Program-made: the position numbers and the translations under genes
In this document: positions 50,413 to 60,995 of the stretch, piece after piece
Numbering within the stretch: the first letter of the stretch is position 1
How the letters are laid out: every line of letters starts with the position of its first letter
NCBI GenBank assembly: GCA_022036555.1
Contig: CM039124.1
Location: forward strand, 54,962,456 to 55,026,455
DNA length: 64,000 bases
Direction of reading: 5' to 3'
Source: Microstegium vimineum
Lineage: Eukaryota; Streptophyta; Magnoliopsida; Poales; Poaceae
Notes under the pieces: model-generated
What the model saw: only the letters and a program-made list of their open reading frames with translations
The model's database searches: none
Told to the model about the DNA's origin: nothing

Positions 50413-51686
50413 ACATTTGGATACTGAATGAACGAGACACTTTGGTGGTGAAGTCGTGACCGACATTGGTAAAGCGCAGGGGAAGGTCAAGGCAGGTGGT
50501 TTCTGCAGGCATGACATCTGGCCAACCTCAGAGGTTCGATGCTCTTACACGACCTTTTCACAGCTCTCCCCGAATTGGTCTTCAGGTGCAGCCAGGCAGA
50601 ACACGAGAAGTGGGACCAAGGCTAGCGGCTTTGGTTGCCAGAGCTCCTCCTGAGTCGGTCAGTTTTGTAGCGGCACGGCATCTGGGTCCACTTGTAGTAG
50701 TTGTCATCTGATCATGTATGTGTAATCCCATCCATGTTTCCCCCTTTTTATCACTTGATTGATGGGGGTTTAATAAGTTACCAATTTGGGTCATTGGTGC
50801 CCCCAAGGCATTTGTCTGCTAGACCGCTGCATTTGTTTCTGTACGTGTATTGTATTATTTATTTTTAGAAAAACTGAGTCAGTCAGCTAATGTTGTCTGT
50901 GTACTTGTAACAATTGATGACATTTGAGTTGTGTTTTCGCGATGTTATTTATACAGATTTCACCATAGATTTTTTTTTCCGGCAATGAGCTCTCAGAAAC
51001 CCTGTATCGTGTGCCATTTCTCGACAGTCAGAGGCTGCCGAACAATTTGACAGCTGATTTTTCGTATTGTGTGTAATAATGCAGCCAGTATCGTGTCGTG
51101 AGTACACAGTCGCTGCTCGTCGTGTTTAAACCGTAGGATCAGGAAAACTTGCCTTCGTGTATTATTACATTAATTATTACTCCTACCTATCAACCCTACT
51201 ACTGGTGTACATATTTTTGTTTGGTTGGTTGATTTTTTTTAAAGTAAAGCACTCGGATATGTTTGACTATCCTGCATCTCTGAACTGAATGGACCAGTCT
51301 CCACTTCTGCTTTTAAACAAAAACCGTTTTAAAACTCGGGGGTTTGGGGTTCTCGAGACGGAATTTGTTTGCGGGCGAGGACAGGAGCGGGGCGGGCAGT
51401 TAATTCCCGCGGCAGCGGCAGCGGCAGCGCAAGGGCGACGAGGCCACCACGTTCGCCTCCTCCGCGCGACGCGCCGCGACATGCATGTGGGGCCTCGCGT
51501 TTGACTCGGCGCCGATTGGCCGCTCGCGCTGGCACTTCGCCGGCCTCGGAATCGGATCCCGTCGCGCTCGCCCGGGTCAGCGACCGACAGGGCCAGGATT
51601 GTTTACGCACGGGCGCCGGCAGCCATCCCCATGTGACCCCAACCCCCAACCCAGCCGGTCTCTGGCTCTCTGCCCGGCGATCTGTC
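50413..51686. other. LRR-kinase 3' flank and MIR167 upstream region
   Basis: 50413-50990 is probably 3' UTR. 51,250-51,680 becomes GC-rich with several open frames, but it ends in the TATA box of the MIR167 transcript, so it is more likely promoter than coding. Confidence 0.5.
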
Positions 51687-51693
51687 TATATAA
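51687..51693 (+). promoter_or_regulatory. TATA box of MIR167
   Basis: TATATAA at 51687-51693 in GTCTATATAAGCAGCGG, 121 bases before the mature miRNA; the transcription start is inferred near 51,720. Confidence 0.65.
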
Positions 51694-51792
51694 GCAGCGG
51701 CGGATGGCCATGTGGTGTGCTGAGCTAGCTGCCGCGCCATGGGGGCCATGAGCGTGAGCCCTCGATCTGCATGGATCGGCGTTGAGCTGAGT

Positions 51793-52027
51793 GCCCAAGG
51801 GAAAGAGTGAAGCTGCCAGCATGATCTAACAACGGCATTGCTAGCTCCTCGTGTAGCGCCCTGTGCTTGTCTTGTCTCCATGGAGAAGACAGCAGCTTAG
51901 CTTAGCTTAGCTTACTGGTTTTCCATATGGGCATCCACCATGGAATGGAACACAAATGCCATGGTGTGGAGGCTTGCGAGTGATGGTTAGATCATGCTGT
52001 GACAGTTTCACTTTTTCCCTCTGGGCA
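51793..52027 (+). ncRNA. MIR167: MIR167 precursor
   Basis: The mature miR167 sequence TGAAGCTGCCAGCATGATCT plus A is at 51808-51828 on the 5' arm. The star strand GATCATGCTGTGACAGTTTC plus ACT is at 51990-52012 on the 3' arm. The stem extends outward: CCCAAGGGAAAGAG before the miRNA pairs with CTTTTTCCCTCTGGG after the star. The loop side is about 160 bases, normal for plants. miR167 guides cleavage of ARF6 and ARF8 mRNAs and so tunes auxin response in flowers, roots and lateral organs. The 3'-terminal A places it with the a-d type of mature sequence in grasses; which numbered locus it is cannot be told without synteny. Confidence 0.96.
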
Positions 52028-52078
52028 CATCGATCGGAAGTTCAGTCACAACCAATGCGGCATTCAGGTCATACTACA

Positions 52079-52082
<4 letters not shown>

Positions 52083-52129
<47 letters not shown>
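52083..52129. repeat. (CT)23 microsatellite
   Basis: 47 bases of alternating CT, 56 bases after the base of the MIR167 stem, probably within the primary transcript. Confidence 0.9.
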
Positions 52130-52132
<3 letters not shown>

Positions 52133-52216
52133 AGTCGTCATTCGTATACAAATACTACCGGCAGCCACTCTCTGCAACAAGGAAGCTTGATACTTCTTTC
52201 ATGCTCTTAATTTGTA

Positions 52217-52330
52217 CTATTCGTTCCAAATTAGAAGCTGTTCTGCCTTTTCTAAAAGCCTTTACACATCTAGATATACATTATGAGTATATGTAAAAAA
52301 AAAGGACGAATGGCTTATAATTTAAAATGT
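52217..52330. mobile_element. Decayed Stowaway-like MITE
   Basis: ATTCGTTCCAAATTAGAAG at the left and CGAATGGCTTATAATTTAAAATG at the right, with a TCTAGATATACATTATGAGTATATG core like the 27164 copy; termini largely lost. Confidence 0.45.
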
Positions 52331-52394
52331 AATGAACATTTTATACCCAGCAGCATGGTTTTTGGAAGGATTTTTTTTTTCACATAGGCTCCAT

Positions 52395-52930
52395 CAGTTT
52401 CAATTTTTAATCAAAAAATTGTCGAGTTGCTCCTAGGTTGGATTGGATCTTGTTTTTTTTTAATAGAATTGTCGTTCACTATGACATCGAGCTCCATCAC
52501 CTCACAACAATGGCGGACCAGGGCCTAGCGACCCTAGCCCCTAGGTGCCCGCCGGGACTGTGTCGCCACTCGCCAGCACGCGCTTAGCCCTTTCGCAGCG
52601 CAGCACCGTTGTGGGAAGCTTCGAATCACATGATATGATCGGTGTCTGAACTCCTGTCCGAGCTCCATAATATTTCAGTCCCCAGTCATAAGCTCAATAA
52701 AAAAATTAACTAGTTGTTTCTACGTTGGATCTTGGTTTTACTCTTTTTATTTTTATAATTGTCATTCACTGTGCCATCGAGCTTCATCACCTCACAACAA
52801 TGGCCTAGCGACCTTGGGTGCCCCCCCGGACTCTCTCATCAGCAGATGCTTAGCCCTTGGTCCCTTAGTCGAAACCTTCGAATCACATGATCTGATCGGT
52901 GTCTGAAGTCCCGTCAGGGCTCCATGTCAG
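52395..52930. repeat. Diverged tandem duplication of about 265 bp
   Basis: Two copies (about 52,395-52,670 and 52,671-52,930) share the order: AACTAGTTG/GTCGAGTTG, TTGGATCTTG, TTGTC(G/A)TTCACT, CATCGAGCT(C/T)CATCACCTC, CACAACAATGG, CTAGCGACC, CTTAGCCCTT, TTCGAATCACATGAT, TGATCGGTGTCTGAA, then a run resembling TCC(G/A)(A/G)GCTCCAT. The second copy has several deletions. No coding capacity shared by both. Confidence 0.7.
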
Positions 52931-53488
52931 TCCGGTGTCCGCTACTGTCTCACAACCAGGCATGTATGCATCGATTGCACTTGTTTCCCCATCGCACCCG
53001 CACACCTCATGACTAGATTACACAATTTGTAAAACACAGGATTAGAAAACCAATAGGAATAGAGCTGAATGTCACTTTTCCTATAGAGATTAAGAAACTA
53101 AGACAAGTTTCTAATATAGTGTGTGGATGCAAAATACGTAGATAAGAAATAATGCAAGAATTACAGAGAGGGACAGCCATCCATAAAGGAGGTGGGATCT
53201 CAAGTCAGATTTGCTCAGAAGTTTCTACGGATGGAGCCAGGAGTTGTGTAGGATTTCAGTATGGCCACTTCTTCCTTATTCCAACTTCCCAAGGGCTACA
53301 CATAGCACAAATTCATATAGAATTCCGTTCTAAATCCTACAAAATTCTTCCATGAATGATCCGTTGTTCCAAAAGGAACCGAGCACGTACGGCTACAACA
53401 GGCGATCGAAGCTCGTCGCGTGATTTGTGTTTCTTAGACTGCAGTGCAGAGTGTTCTTGACAAGTTTCAGCTCGCCAGGCCAGCTGCT
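52931..53488. other. 3' flank of PSA3
   Basis: 53,030-53,390 has GAATTCC/GGAAT and TCCTATAG motifs typical of a degenerate grass MITE, without clear borders; otherwise spacer and the 3' UTR of the minus-strand gene. Confidence 0.35.
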
Positions 53489-54554
53489 TCACGACGACGA
53501 CTCCAGCTTATTCTGCTTGAGAAACTCGAGGTCCTTGAGCTGGCGCTGCTGCACTTCCTTGGACACGGTCCTCCCGTCCCGCTTCCTCTCGCCGGAGGCC
53601 ACCTGCTTGGCCATGGACGCCACCATCCTCTCGACCGCGGACCTCCCGACGGAGGGGAAGACCGCGTTGAGGATGGTCCGGAGAAGCTTCTCGTCCTCTT
53701 CCTCCACCATGTCCTGCCCGAAGCAGCACACGTAGATGGCTTCCAGCGCCTTCTCCGCCCGCGTCTCCATGAGTATCTGCGGAGCTGGAGCCTTCAGCTT
53801 CGCCCTTTTCTGCATGCATCGATCAACCAATCATCGCACGCACACGGTTCATCGATCTCCTCTGATTGATTAATTCTAGCATACGCCGTTGCAATTTGCA
53901 GATGGTAGAATAATGTTACGGTCAGCAAGAGCTGAAAGCTCTTAACATTATTTTACCTCCTTTGCCGCCCTCATCATGTCGATGAACGTCTCCTCCTCGA
54001 ACTCGATGTCGTTGGAGATGCGGAGCCGCGCCACGCCTTCCAAGATCTCCTCTGTTTTGAGCAGCCCGGCGCCAATGGCGGCCAGCCAGCAGCACAGTAG
54101 AACGTAGAAGGGATCTCCCGGCTGCCCAACAACAAAATTTCTCATTCCATTCCATTCAGAAGCTGTACGTGTGCAGCCGTACGTATAGGAAGCAAAGCAA
54201 CCATTAATTAAAAAGGGTAGATACCTTCCCGCGGCGCTGGTTGAAGTCGTAGAAGGCCTTGGAGTCCATGACGGTGCACTTCTTGCTGACGCGGCGGCGG
54301 AACTCGGCGAAGTCGATGGTGTCCCCGCCGACGCCGCCCTCGTCGCTGAGGATGCGCGCGACGAGGCCCACGACGGGGAGGGCGCCGATGAGCCGCCCCG
54401 CGATGGCCGACGGCGAGTTGGGGTTCGGCTCCATGTACGCCACCACCGCTCCGTACCGCCGGCGCCGGCCGCACCGGCCGTGGGCCGCGGAGCGGTGGCA
54501 CGGGAGGAACGGGGCGGTGAGAGCGAGCCTGTGGGCCACGGGTAGCGCCCCCAT
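53489..54554 (-). CDS. PSA3: Photosystem I assembly factor PSA3, chloroplast
   Basis: Minus-strand exons 54554-54225, 54121-53957 and 53809-53489 join in frame (330+165+321 nt) into 271 residues. The first 40 residues are rich in Ala, His, Arg and Ser with little acid, a chloroplast transit peptide. The mature part begins near YMEPNPNSPSAIAGRLIGAL, continues through a Gly-rich GLVARILSDEGGVGGD, the conserved DFAEFRRRV, and a hydrophobic PFYVLLCCWLAAIGAGLL segment (about residues 114-131), then ARLRISNDIEFEEETF and the AIYVCCFG block. This order is that of the plant protein PSA3 (pigment-defective 329 in Arabidopsis), which sits on the stromal face of thylakoids and, with PYG7, promotes photosystem I accumulation. 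The start is the first ATG of a long open exon. The identification is from memory of the family and could be wrong in name, but the gene structure is firm. Confidence 0.82.
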
Positions 54555-55038
54555 GCCCGCCCTGGCGATCGGGTTGACGCGCGCCTTGCGTAGTTATAGT
54601 ACGTGTGTGGTGGCGCGCGGCTTATCTGCTCATGGACGAGCCTGTTTAGAGCTTGGAATTTGGACTCTGATGGAGGGCGGCGGCTGTGGCAACCGCGTCA
54701 GCGCTGCCGGCGTTCGTGCCTCGCCGAGTGGCACTTGCCGGTGCCCGCGCCTGAAATCGTCGGGGTTGCCGCCGTCTTCCTGAGCACCTCGCGCTCTTGC
54801 CTCGCCGTACGGCACCCTTGCGCGTACTGGGGAGGGAGTGGCCGAATGAATGGGGATAGGATAGGACGAGTGTTCCCGGCTTCCTGAGATAAACGCAGGC
54901 TAACTGGACCTGGGCTGCATTGCATTGTTGTTGATGGCCCTCCCTCCCCGGCAAATCACAGCTCAGCTGCTAGCCCAGTACCGCGAAGGCCCAGCAATCC
55001 AATCCAATGCAGTTCCATGGTGAGATACGCCCCCCCCT

Positions 55039-55074
<36 letters not shown>

Positions 55075-55410
55075 TTTGTTTTCTCTTCACCTTGGTCCGC
55101 GTCCCTTCCTTGCACTTGCAGTCGGTGTCGGGCTCCCCCGGCTCGGCCTCATCCGGTCATCCGGTGGTCATCCATCCGCCCAGGTGATCTGCTCGTGTGT
55201 CGCGCGGTGGCCAGTCCACGCGACCGTCACCGTCGACGCTGATTGTGCCGGTGCGACGTCTGAGCGACTCATCAAGTGCAACAGGCAAACAGGGGGTCAA
55301 CGTACTGCACACCGTGACGTGGTCGAGAGAGATGAACTGGTTCCGAGTCCATGTACCGTAACGGCTCCAGCATCTAGGCGTCAGCAGGACTGACGATGCT
55401 GCAACCAACG
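54555..55410. other. PSA3 5' flank and intergenic sequence
   Basis: GC-rich promoter side of PSA3 up to about 54,900, then spacer. Open frames here are shadows of base composition. Contains the poly-C tract listed separately. Confidence 0.4.
55040..55074. repeat. Poly-C tract, 35 bases
   Basis: 35 C preceded by a C8-TT interruption (55030-55039). Length is doubtful as with the G-runs. Confidence 0.85.
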
Positions 55411-56395
55411 GGCCCCCGTTTGGATTCCTGCAAATTATGGAAGCTGGCTTCTGTCAGGGATCCAGACAGCTTCGGCTTTTAGTCAGCTTCTACGATCCAG
55501 GACTCCCTACCAGTTTTTCTTTCCGTTTCGAAACCGGTAACCGCCGGAGGCCGGTCGGGCGGTTACCGACCGTTTGACCGGTTACCGGTCCAAATCGAAC
55601 GGTTCGAATTTTGAATTCAAACGGCGTAGTTCAAACGGTTTGGGGTCGGTAACCGGTCGGTTTGGGCCGGTTACCGACCGGTTTGGGCCGGTTACCGACG
55701 GTATCGCCCCAAACCGCCCCAAGCCAAATTTCAAATTTGAAAAAAAAATCGAAAATGCTGAAAAAATTTCTAAAAATAGTTCATGATTTGTAGAGTCGAA
55801 TGGTGCAAATTTTTTTCAAATTGGAGTTCGTTTGCTATTTATTTTGACGCGTACAAGTTTGAAAAAAAAAAGAAAAAGGATCTTTTCTATTTTTTTCTAA
55901 ACTTGTACACGTAAAAAAAAAATAGCAAACGAACTCCAATTTGAAAATTTTTTGCACCATTCGACTCTACAAATCATGAACTATTTTTAGGAATTTTTTC
56001 AGCATTTTCGATTTTCTTTTTCAAATTTGAAATTTGAATTCAAACCGGTACCGAAACCGAACCGGTCCCGGCCGGTTTGTCGGTAACCCACCGGTTACTG
56101 CGATTTTGAAAACCCTGCTCCCTACATCCTACAATCCAGCGAGCTGAGGAACCAAGGCTTCTTTTAGCTTCTGGATTCAACTTGACAATTAATTCTGCCC
56201 CTCAAATTCACACAACAGAAAAAAAAAGTACTGTAATACGGAAATTTCATCATACTATAAAGCAAACAATCCTGACTTTTTGCAAACTGTAGATCCAAAC
56301 AACCTATCAACATAGCTTCTATAATCCGACTTTTAGGAAACTAGCTAGCTTTTAAAATCTAGCTTCCATAATATGACAAGTATCCAAACAAGGTC
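55411..56395. mobile_element. MITE interrupted by a nested hAT element
   Basis: Left end GGCCCCCGTTTGGATTCC and right end TATCCAAACAAGGTC are inverted. Removing the inner insertion (55511-56117) and one copy of the duplicated CTCCCTAC leaves an element of about 370 bp whose halves contain complementary AGCTTCTA(C/T)(G/A)ATCC and GCTTCTATAATCCGAC segments. Confidence 0.6.
55511..56117. mobile_element. hAT-type long-hairpin element, 607 bp
   Basis: It is bordered by an exact 8-base duplication, CTCCCTAC (55503-55510 and 56118-56125), the hAT target length. The ends are CAGTTTTTC... and ...GAAAACCCTG. Almost the whole element is one inverted repeat: for example GTTCATGATTTGTAGAGTCG on the left (about 55,776) and CGACTCTACAAATCATGAAC on the right (about 55,962), turning near 55,880. 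The left arm also carries tandem copies of GGTTTGGGCCGGTTACCGA. No transposase. Confidence 0.85.
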
Positions 56396-56980
56396 TAAGC
56401 TCTAGTCCCATCTATTATAATCTTATATGATGGATTGATTCAAGCCAGGTGCATAATATCTGAGAACTAATTTTAGAGATATTCTAGTAGAAATTAAATA
56501 GTAATTGTGATCTTTCCAGCTTTCACCCGAAAGTGAAGAGAAGTGGTTGTTTACGTAGAATCTGCTCCAATAAACATGGCCAAACTACCCTTGAAGCTCG
56601 AGACTCCACGTGCTCTAGCTCCAAAGAAGAGGCTCCACCTACCTTAAAAAAAAGGGAGCTATGAAAGAGCCCCCTGACCCCGACCCGCTCCTCCCCGCCC
56701 TCGTCTCCACGGTGACGGAACCCACCCCCACCAGATCCACTCCACCCCAACGTCCCATGGCCAGCAGATACCACATCCGCATCCTCCACCACCTGATCTA
56801 CCCATCCATGGGTCACATTCCTGTCTTGTGTTGCCCGTGAGGTCGCCCCCGGCGCTGTTGCAGGCGCCCAGTCCGCTGGAGGCCGCCGTGTCGGTTGCGC
56901 GGCAGTCGAGGCCCAGCCCTCGCTCGCCCCTCTCTCCCGACGCCGCACCCTTCTACCCCAACGGTGTCTCGGAGGGCCGA
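56396..56980. other. Intergenic; possible captured GC-rich fragment
   Basis: 56,640-56,960 is GC-rich with a minus-strand open frame of 141 codons (56948-56523) of low complexity (Arg, Gly, Ala) and no recognisable domain. I do not call a gene. Confidence 0.35.
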
Positions 56981-57877
56981 TGAAAGGTCCTAGATGGCTA
57001 GAGGGGGGGGGGTGAATAGCCTAATAAAAATTCTACAAATCACTAGAGCAAAGGTTAGAATAACACTTGAGCAAAGCTTTTGCTCTAGCTCTACTTAGGG
57101 ATGTAAAGCCACCTATCCAAGCAATTCTAGTTAACTAAGTGCCTATCACACAATAGCAAAAACCTAAGGCACTTAGTTCAAGCTAGCAAGAATAACTAAC
57201 AAGAGAAACTAACTAGCAAGCTAACTAAGTAAGATATGAAGAAAGTAAATACAAGGGATAGAGGTGATTGTTATACCGATGCCTTGAGAAGAGAATATAC
57301 CAATGTGAAAACCAATCACAATAAGATCATCAAGAGTAGCCGAGAGACAATATGAACACAATGATTTTTCTCTCCGAGGTTCACTTGGTTGCCACCAAGC
57401 TAGTCCCCGTTGTGTCGACTACTCAAATGGTGATTCGGTGGCTAATAGGCAATCATAAGCCTACCCCACGACCCGAGCGTCACAAGAATCCACCCAAATG
57501 AGAGTAACTCAATGACACGAGAAATCCACTAGAGTTACCATTTGATGCTCCGTCGAGGTGGGTACAAGCCCTCTCACAATCGATGAAGCCGGCCACGAAC
57601 AATCACCAACACATGCCGAAGCTTCTCCACAATCGTCAAGCCGTCTAGGTGTTGGCAAACACCAAGAATAAGAAGAAATCCCGCGGCGATGACGATGACC
57701 AAGTACCACTAAGATGCAATGCAATGATCAATGCACTTGGTTCACTCAAACTCTCAAGAATTAGCAGCACAAGCAAAGAGAGATGAGTTGGAGGGCTTCT
57801 CAAGCAAGCACAAGTGTATCAAATGAATGGAGGGAGCAAGAGAGAGCTCCTTGAACCGGCCAAAACACTTATATAGC
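56981..57877. mobile_element. LTR fragment of a grass retrotransposon (TGAAAGG type)
   Basis: It begins TGAAAGGTCCTAGATGGCTA, then AGAGGGGGGGGGTGAATAG, the hallmark opening of a common grass LTR family. It continues with AT-rich sequence and a promoter-like ACTTATATAGC at 57,867-57,877, where the next element begins. A related but different LTR starts at 62019. Confidence 0.65.
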
Positions 57878-58366
57878 TGTCGGTGTTTAGAAACTACCAA
57901 CAAGTAAATTTGTACGCATGTCGGGTTCCGAATGGTGAGACAAAGAGATAAGAGGATTATACTGGTTCGGGCAAGAAATCCCTACGTCCAGTGTGTAGCT
58001 ACTCGTGTTCCTTATCTCTGCTTGGAGGGGGTTACAAGATTAGTCGAGAGAGGGGGTATGCGCCCCAAGTCTCTGAGTACGTTGGTGTATGAGTGTATTC
58101 TAGCTCTACGTTTGTTGTTCTTCGATTGTTCGGTTGTCTGATTGCTTGTTGCTTGCCTTGGCGTCGTCCCCCCTCACCCTCCTTTTATAGTAGAAAGAAG
58201 GGTGGGGGAGTTACAAGTGTGCACCGAGGAGCATATCCTGAGAGGCGGTGCCCTTGCCTTCTTCGAGAAGGATGCAGAGTACTCATAATACTATATTCTT
58301 ATTGTCTTCGTACTTGGTCGGAGGCTGGGTATCGTGTCGGCCTTCCATCGCTTCGCCGGAGAATAC

Positions 58367-58381
58367 GGGGGGGGGGGGGGG
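58367..58381. repeat. Poly-G tract, about 15 bases
   Basis: Uninterrupted G-run inside the Gypsy-type LTR. Confidence 0.75.
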
Positions 58382-60241
58382 TCTGGTTAAGCCCGTAGTG
58401 GATAGAGGCATGGATGCCTACAGCTCCGTCGGCTGGTACACCGTTTGTACCTTCCCCCCATTCTTTTTGCGTACGGTGAGATTCCTCCACGCTTAGCCAA
58501 TGGACTCCATTATTCAGAGGGTCCCACTGTACCCGTTGTACTTTTGTTCGATGAGCTCCTGTAGGGGCCGGGGATGTGTGAGGCTGTCTCTGCCTCGCGA
58601 GAGGCATGATTCTGTCCTGTCCAGGTGCCTTGCTTCATCCCGTCCCGATTGGGGAACTTGTCATGTCTTCGTTTGGGCAGGAGCCAGGGTGTTATCATGG
58701 ACCCTGAATTATACGGGGTGTACGATTCTACGTGGTTGTGTACCTCCATTCTTATCTTATAGAGGGCGCGACATCGGCAGCTAAGGACTAGCAACCTTAT
58801 CCATTCGTATAGGGGTAAAGAGGTCTTTCCTCTACTGTTGACATGTCTCCTGGAACCAACGGTCTAGCCGTGAAGGCACGAATTGGTTTAAGCGAGAGAA
58901 TGCCGACGTGAAGGGAGGTACGGGCACGTCTCCCCTCAGGACGTCGGGCGAGACAGAGTCAAACCCGCCCAGGGCACGTCTGCCCAGGGTACGTCTGCCT
59001 TCATGGGCCATCTAGGTGGCGACCCCCGCGCTTTTCATCCCGCGGGCCGATGGGCCGTGACGGTTTGCCTCTGATGGGCTTCTCGCTCCCCCTCAAATGG
59101 TTGTTGATTATTTTTGAAAATGTACCATTAAATTAGATCCCTGATAGTAGCCCCCGAGCCTTAGGAAGGGTTTTTTATTACCTTGCTGAGGCTTTGCATG
59201 CTTTGATGGGTTATTTGTTTTATCCTTTGCCAAGAGGGTGTGCGCGAGCGCACCCGCCGGGTGTAGCCCTCGAGCCTGGGTGAGAGCGTAGTTCTTGCGC
59301 AGGCTTTTGATTCGTCGTGTTGATCTCAACGCTCCAGTCGTGGACGTTGGATTCACTTTGATTGCACAGAATCGCAATATTCCGATGGCGTGTGTTTCTC
59401 AGGTTGGATCGGATTTGGTTTTCGTGCTGACAGTATACTGCCGCTGCTTGCACTGTTTGGTCATGATGTTGTTTACCACCTGCCATCGAGCCTTGAAACT
59501 TGTTCGCCTCTTCCTTGTCGCTACGCATCGTACGCTCCTGCTGTTGCTGCGTCGGCTCGTTCATCATGATTAGACACAGCGGGACGGCTGTCGCGCTTCT
59601 CCACGCGCCCATTACGAGCCCTCTGCGTACCGTGATTTTCTGCGGCACAGAAGCCCCCGGGCATGCGCTGATGCCTTTTGGTCGGGCCACACAGATCAGT
59701 TTGCGACTGATCCATGGCCGGAGTTGTGGTAGTGCACTGTCAGCGGCTGAAGCGTAGCCATGACAGGCCTAATGGTTAGGGCGACTCGCGCCGCACCCTA
59801 GCTTTGCTGTGCTTGTCGGTGATCCTCGTGTCACGGTCCTGGCGATGCATCGGCTGATTCGTCGTGACAAGACTTGACACAACTTCCCCTTACACTTCTC
59901 TGGTCATCCTTGTGAGTTGAAAAATGGAATGGTGGGCCCTGCCTAGGCGCGGAGTGGCCCTGGCTTTGTTGACCTCGCTCCTTGGCCTATTTAAGGTGGC
60001 GCGTCGAGCGGGTCGGTTTGTTCCATCTTGCTCCTTCATTTTCACCCTCTGTTTACATTCTTCTCCATTTGAGTTGCTGCTTGTTGGCCTATGGAACATG
60101 ACAAGCGTCCCATGGAGGGTGGCGTGTCTGACCCTCAGAGCCTTCATCATCGAATGACTAAGGCGGGATGGTACCTGTGTTGCACCATCCCTGATTTCTT
60201 GTCATTACTCTCGTATTTAGTGATCCCTTTTCTTTGATCAG

Positions 60242-60995
60242 GAGGCCTTACACGGCTTACGATGCCTCACTTCCCCGTGGCTTTGAGGTGTGGGCGGCGC
60301 CCTCTGACATGCTTATGTTGCCTCGCCCGACGCCTCTAGCTGGCCCAGGGGGTGTTTCTTGTCCGGTTGGAGCTCCGGCTCCTTCAGGGCTTGCGCCGGC
60401 GCCTCCCGTGCGCAGGTTTAGGAGCCTGCTAGAGGAGCTGCTTAGTCATCCGATGCAGAATCTTTGTCATATCTGGGACACGAAGCTGCTATACCGGATG
60501 CTAGAAGGTTTCCGCCAGAGCCTGTTAGGGTCTGTCCAGGCGGGCTATTGTCTTCGCGATCAGCTGGCGGAGGCTGATAGGCATGTCATGGGTAAGCTCG
60601 ATCGCCTTTCTCCTGCGTACATTTCATCATGACCTGCTCACAACGTAACACATCGTTTCCCTTTCATAGCGCTGGAGGAGGAGCTGCGGGCGCTCCATTC
60701 CGTGGCGAATGACGTCGCCGGCTTTCTTCGTGCACCTAGGAGCACCGTGGTCGAGCGTCTCCAGGCCATTCCCGCACGCATCTGCCATGTCGTCGCTTGT
60801 GCCATCTTCCGTGGTGCTGGGGTCGCGTTCGCCATGGCTGAGGTCCGCTCTGGGACGGACATGGTGGATGTCGCCGGGTTCCCGCACGGGCGTAGTGTCG
60901 ACCAGTATGCCCATCTCATTGAGGGTCTTTCTGATGCTGCCGAGGCCGTCGTTGACGTTGTGCCTATGGAGGATTTCCTTGCGAAGGTCCACTAG
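60242..60995 (+). CDS. 'Putative gypsy type transposon' accessory ORF, C-terminal exons
   Basis: Two exons, about 60242-60591 and 60670-60995 (stop TAG), join with GT..AG as ...DRHVM-ALEEELRAL. The first part has a Pro-rich stretch then a helical segment (LLEELLSHPMQNLCHIWDTK). The second has the pattern seen at the C-terminus of the accessory ORF of many grass retroelements: hydrophobic helix, RGAGVAFAMAEVRSG, a GFP turn, then a helix ending in EDFLAKVH. Upstream exons are not clear; an ATG at about 60,091 may belong. Function unknown; it is a transposon gene, not a host gene. Confidence 0.55.

Noticed and set aside
51289..51881. Candidate coding gene in the GC-rich region before and over MIR167
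   Set aside because: The region leads into a TATA box and an intact miRNA hairpin; frames overlap the mature miRNA and show no protein family.
53444..53869. Plus-strand frame of 141 codons opposite PSA3 exon 3
   Set aside because: Antisense shadow of a conserved exon.
55574..55786. Open frame of 70 codons with repeated GRFGPVTD
   Set aside because: Translation of tandem CCGGTTACCGACC repeats inside a hAT hairpin element.
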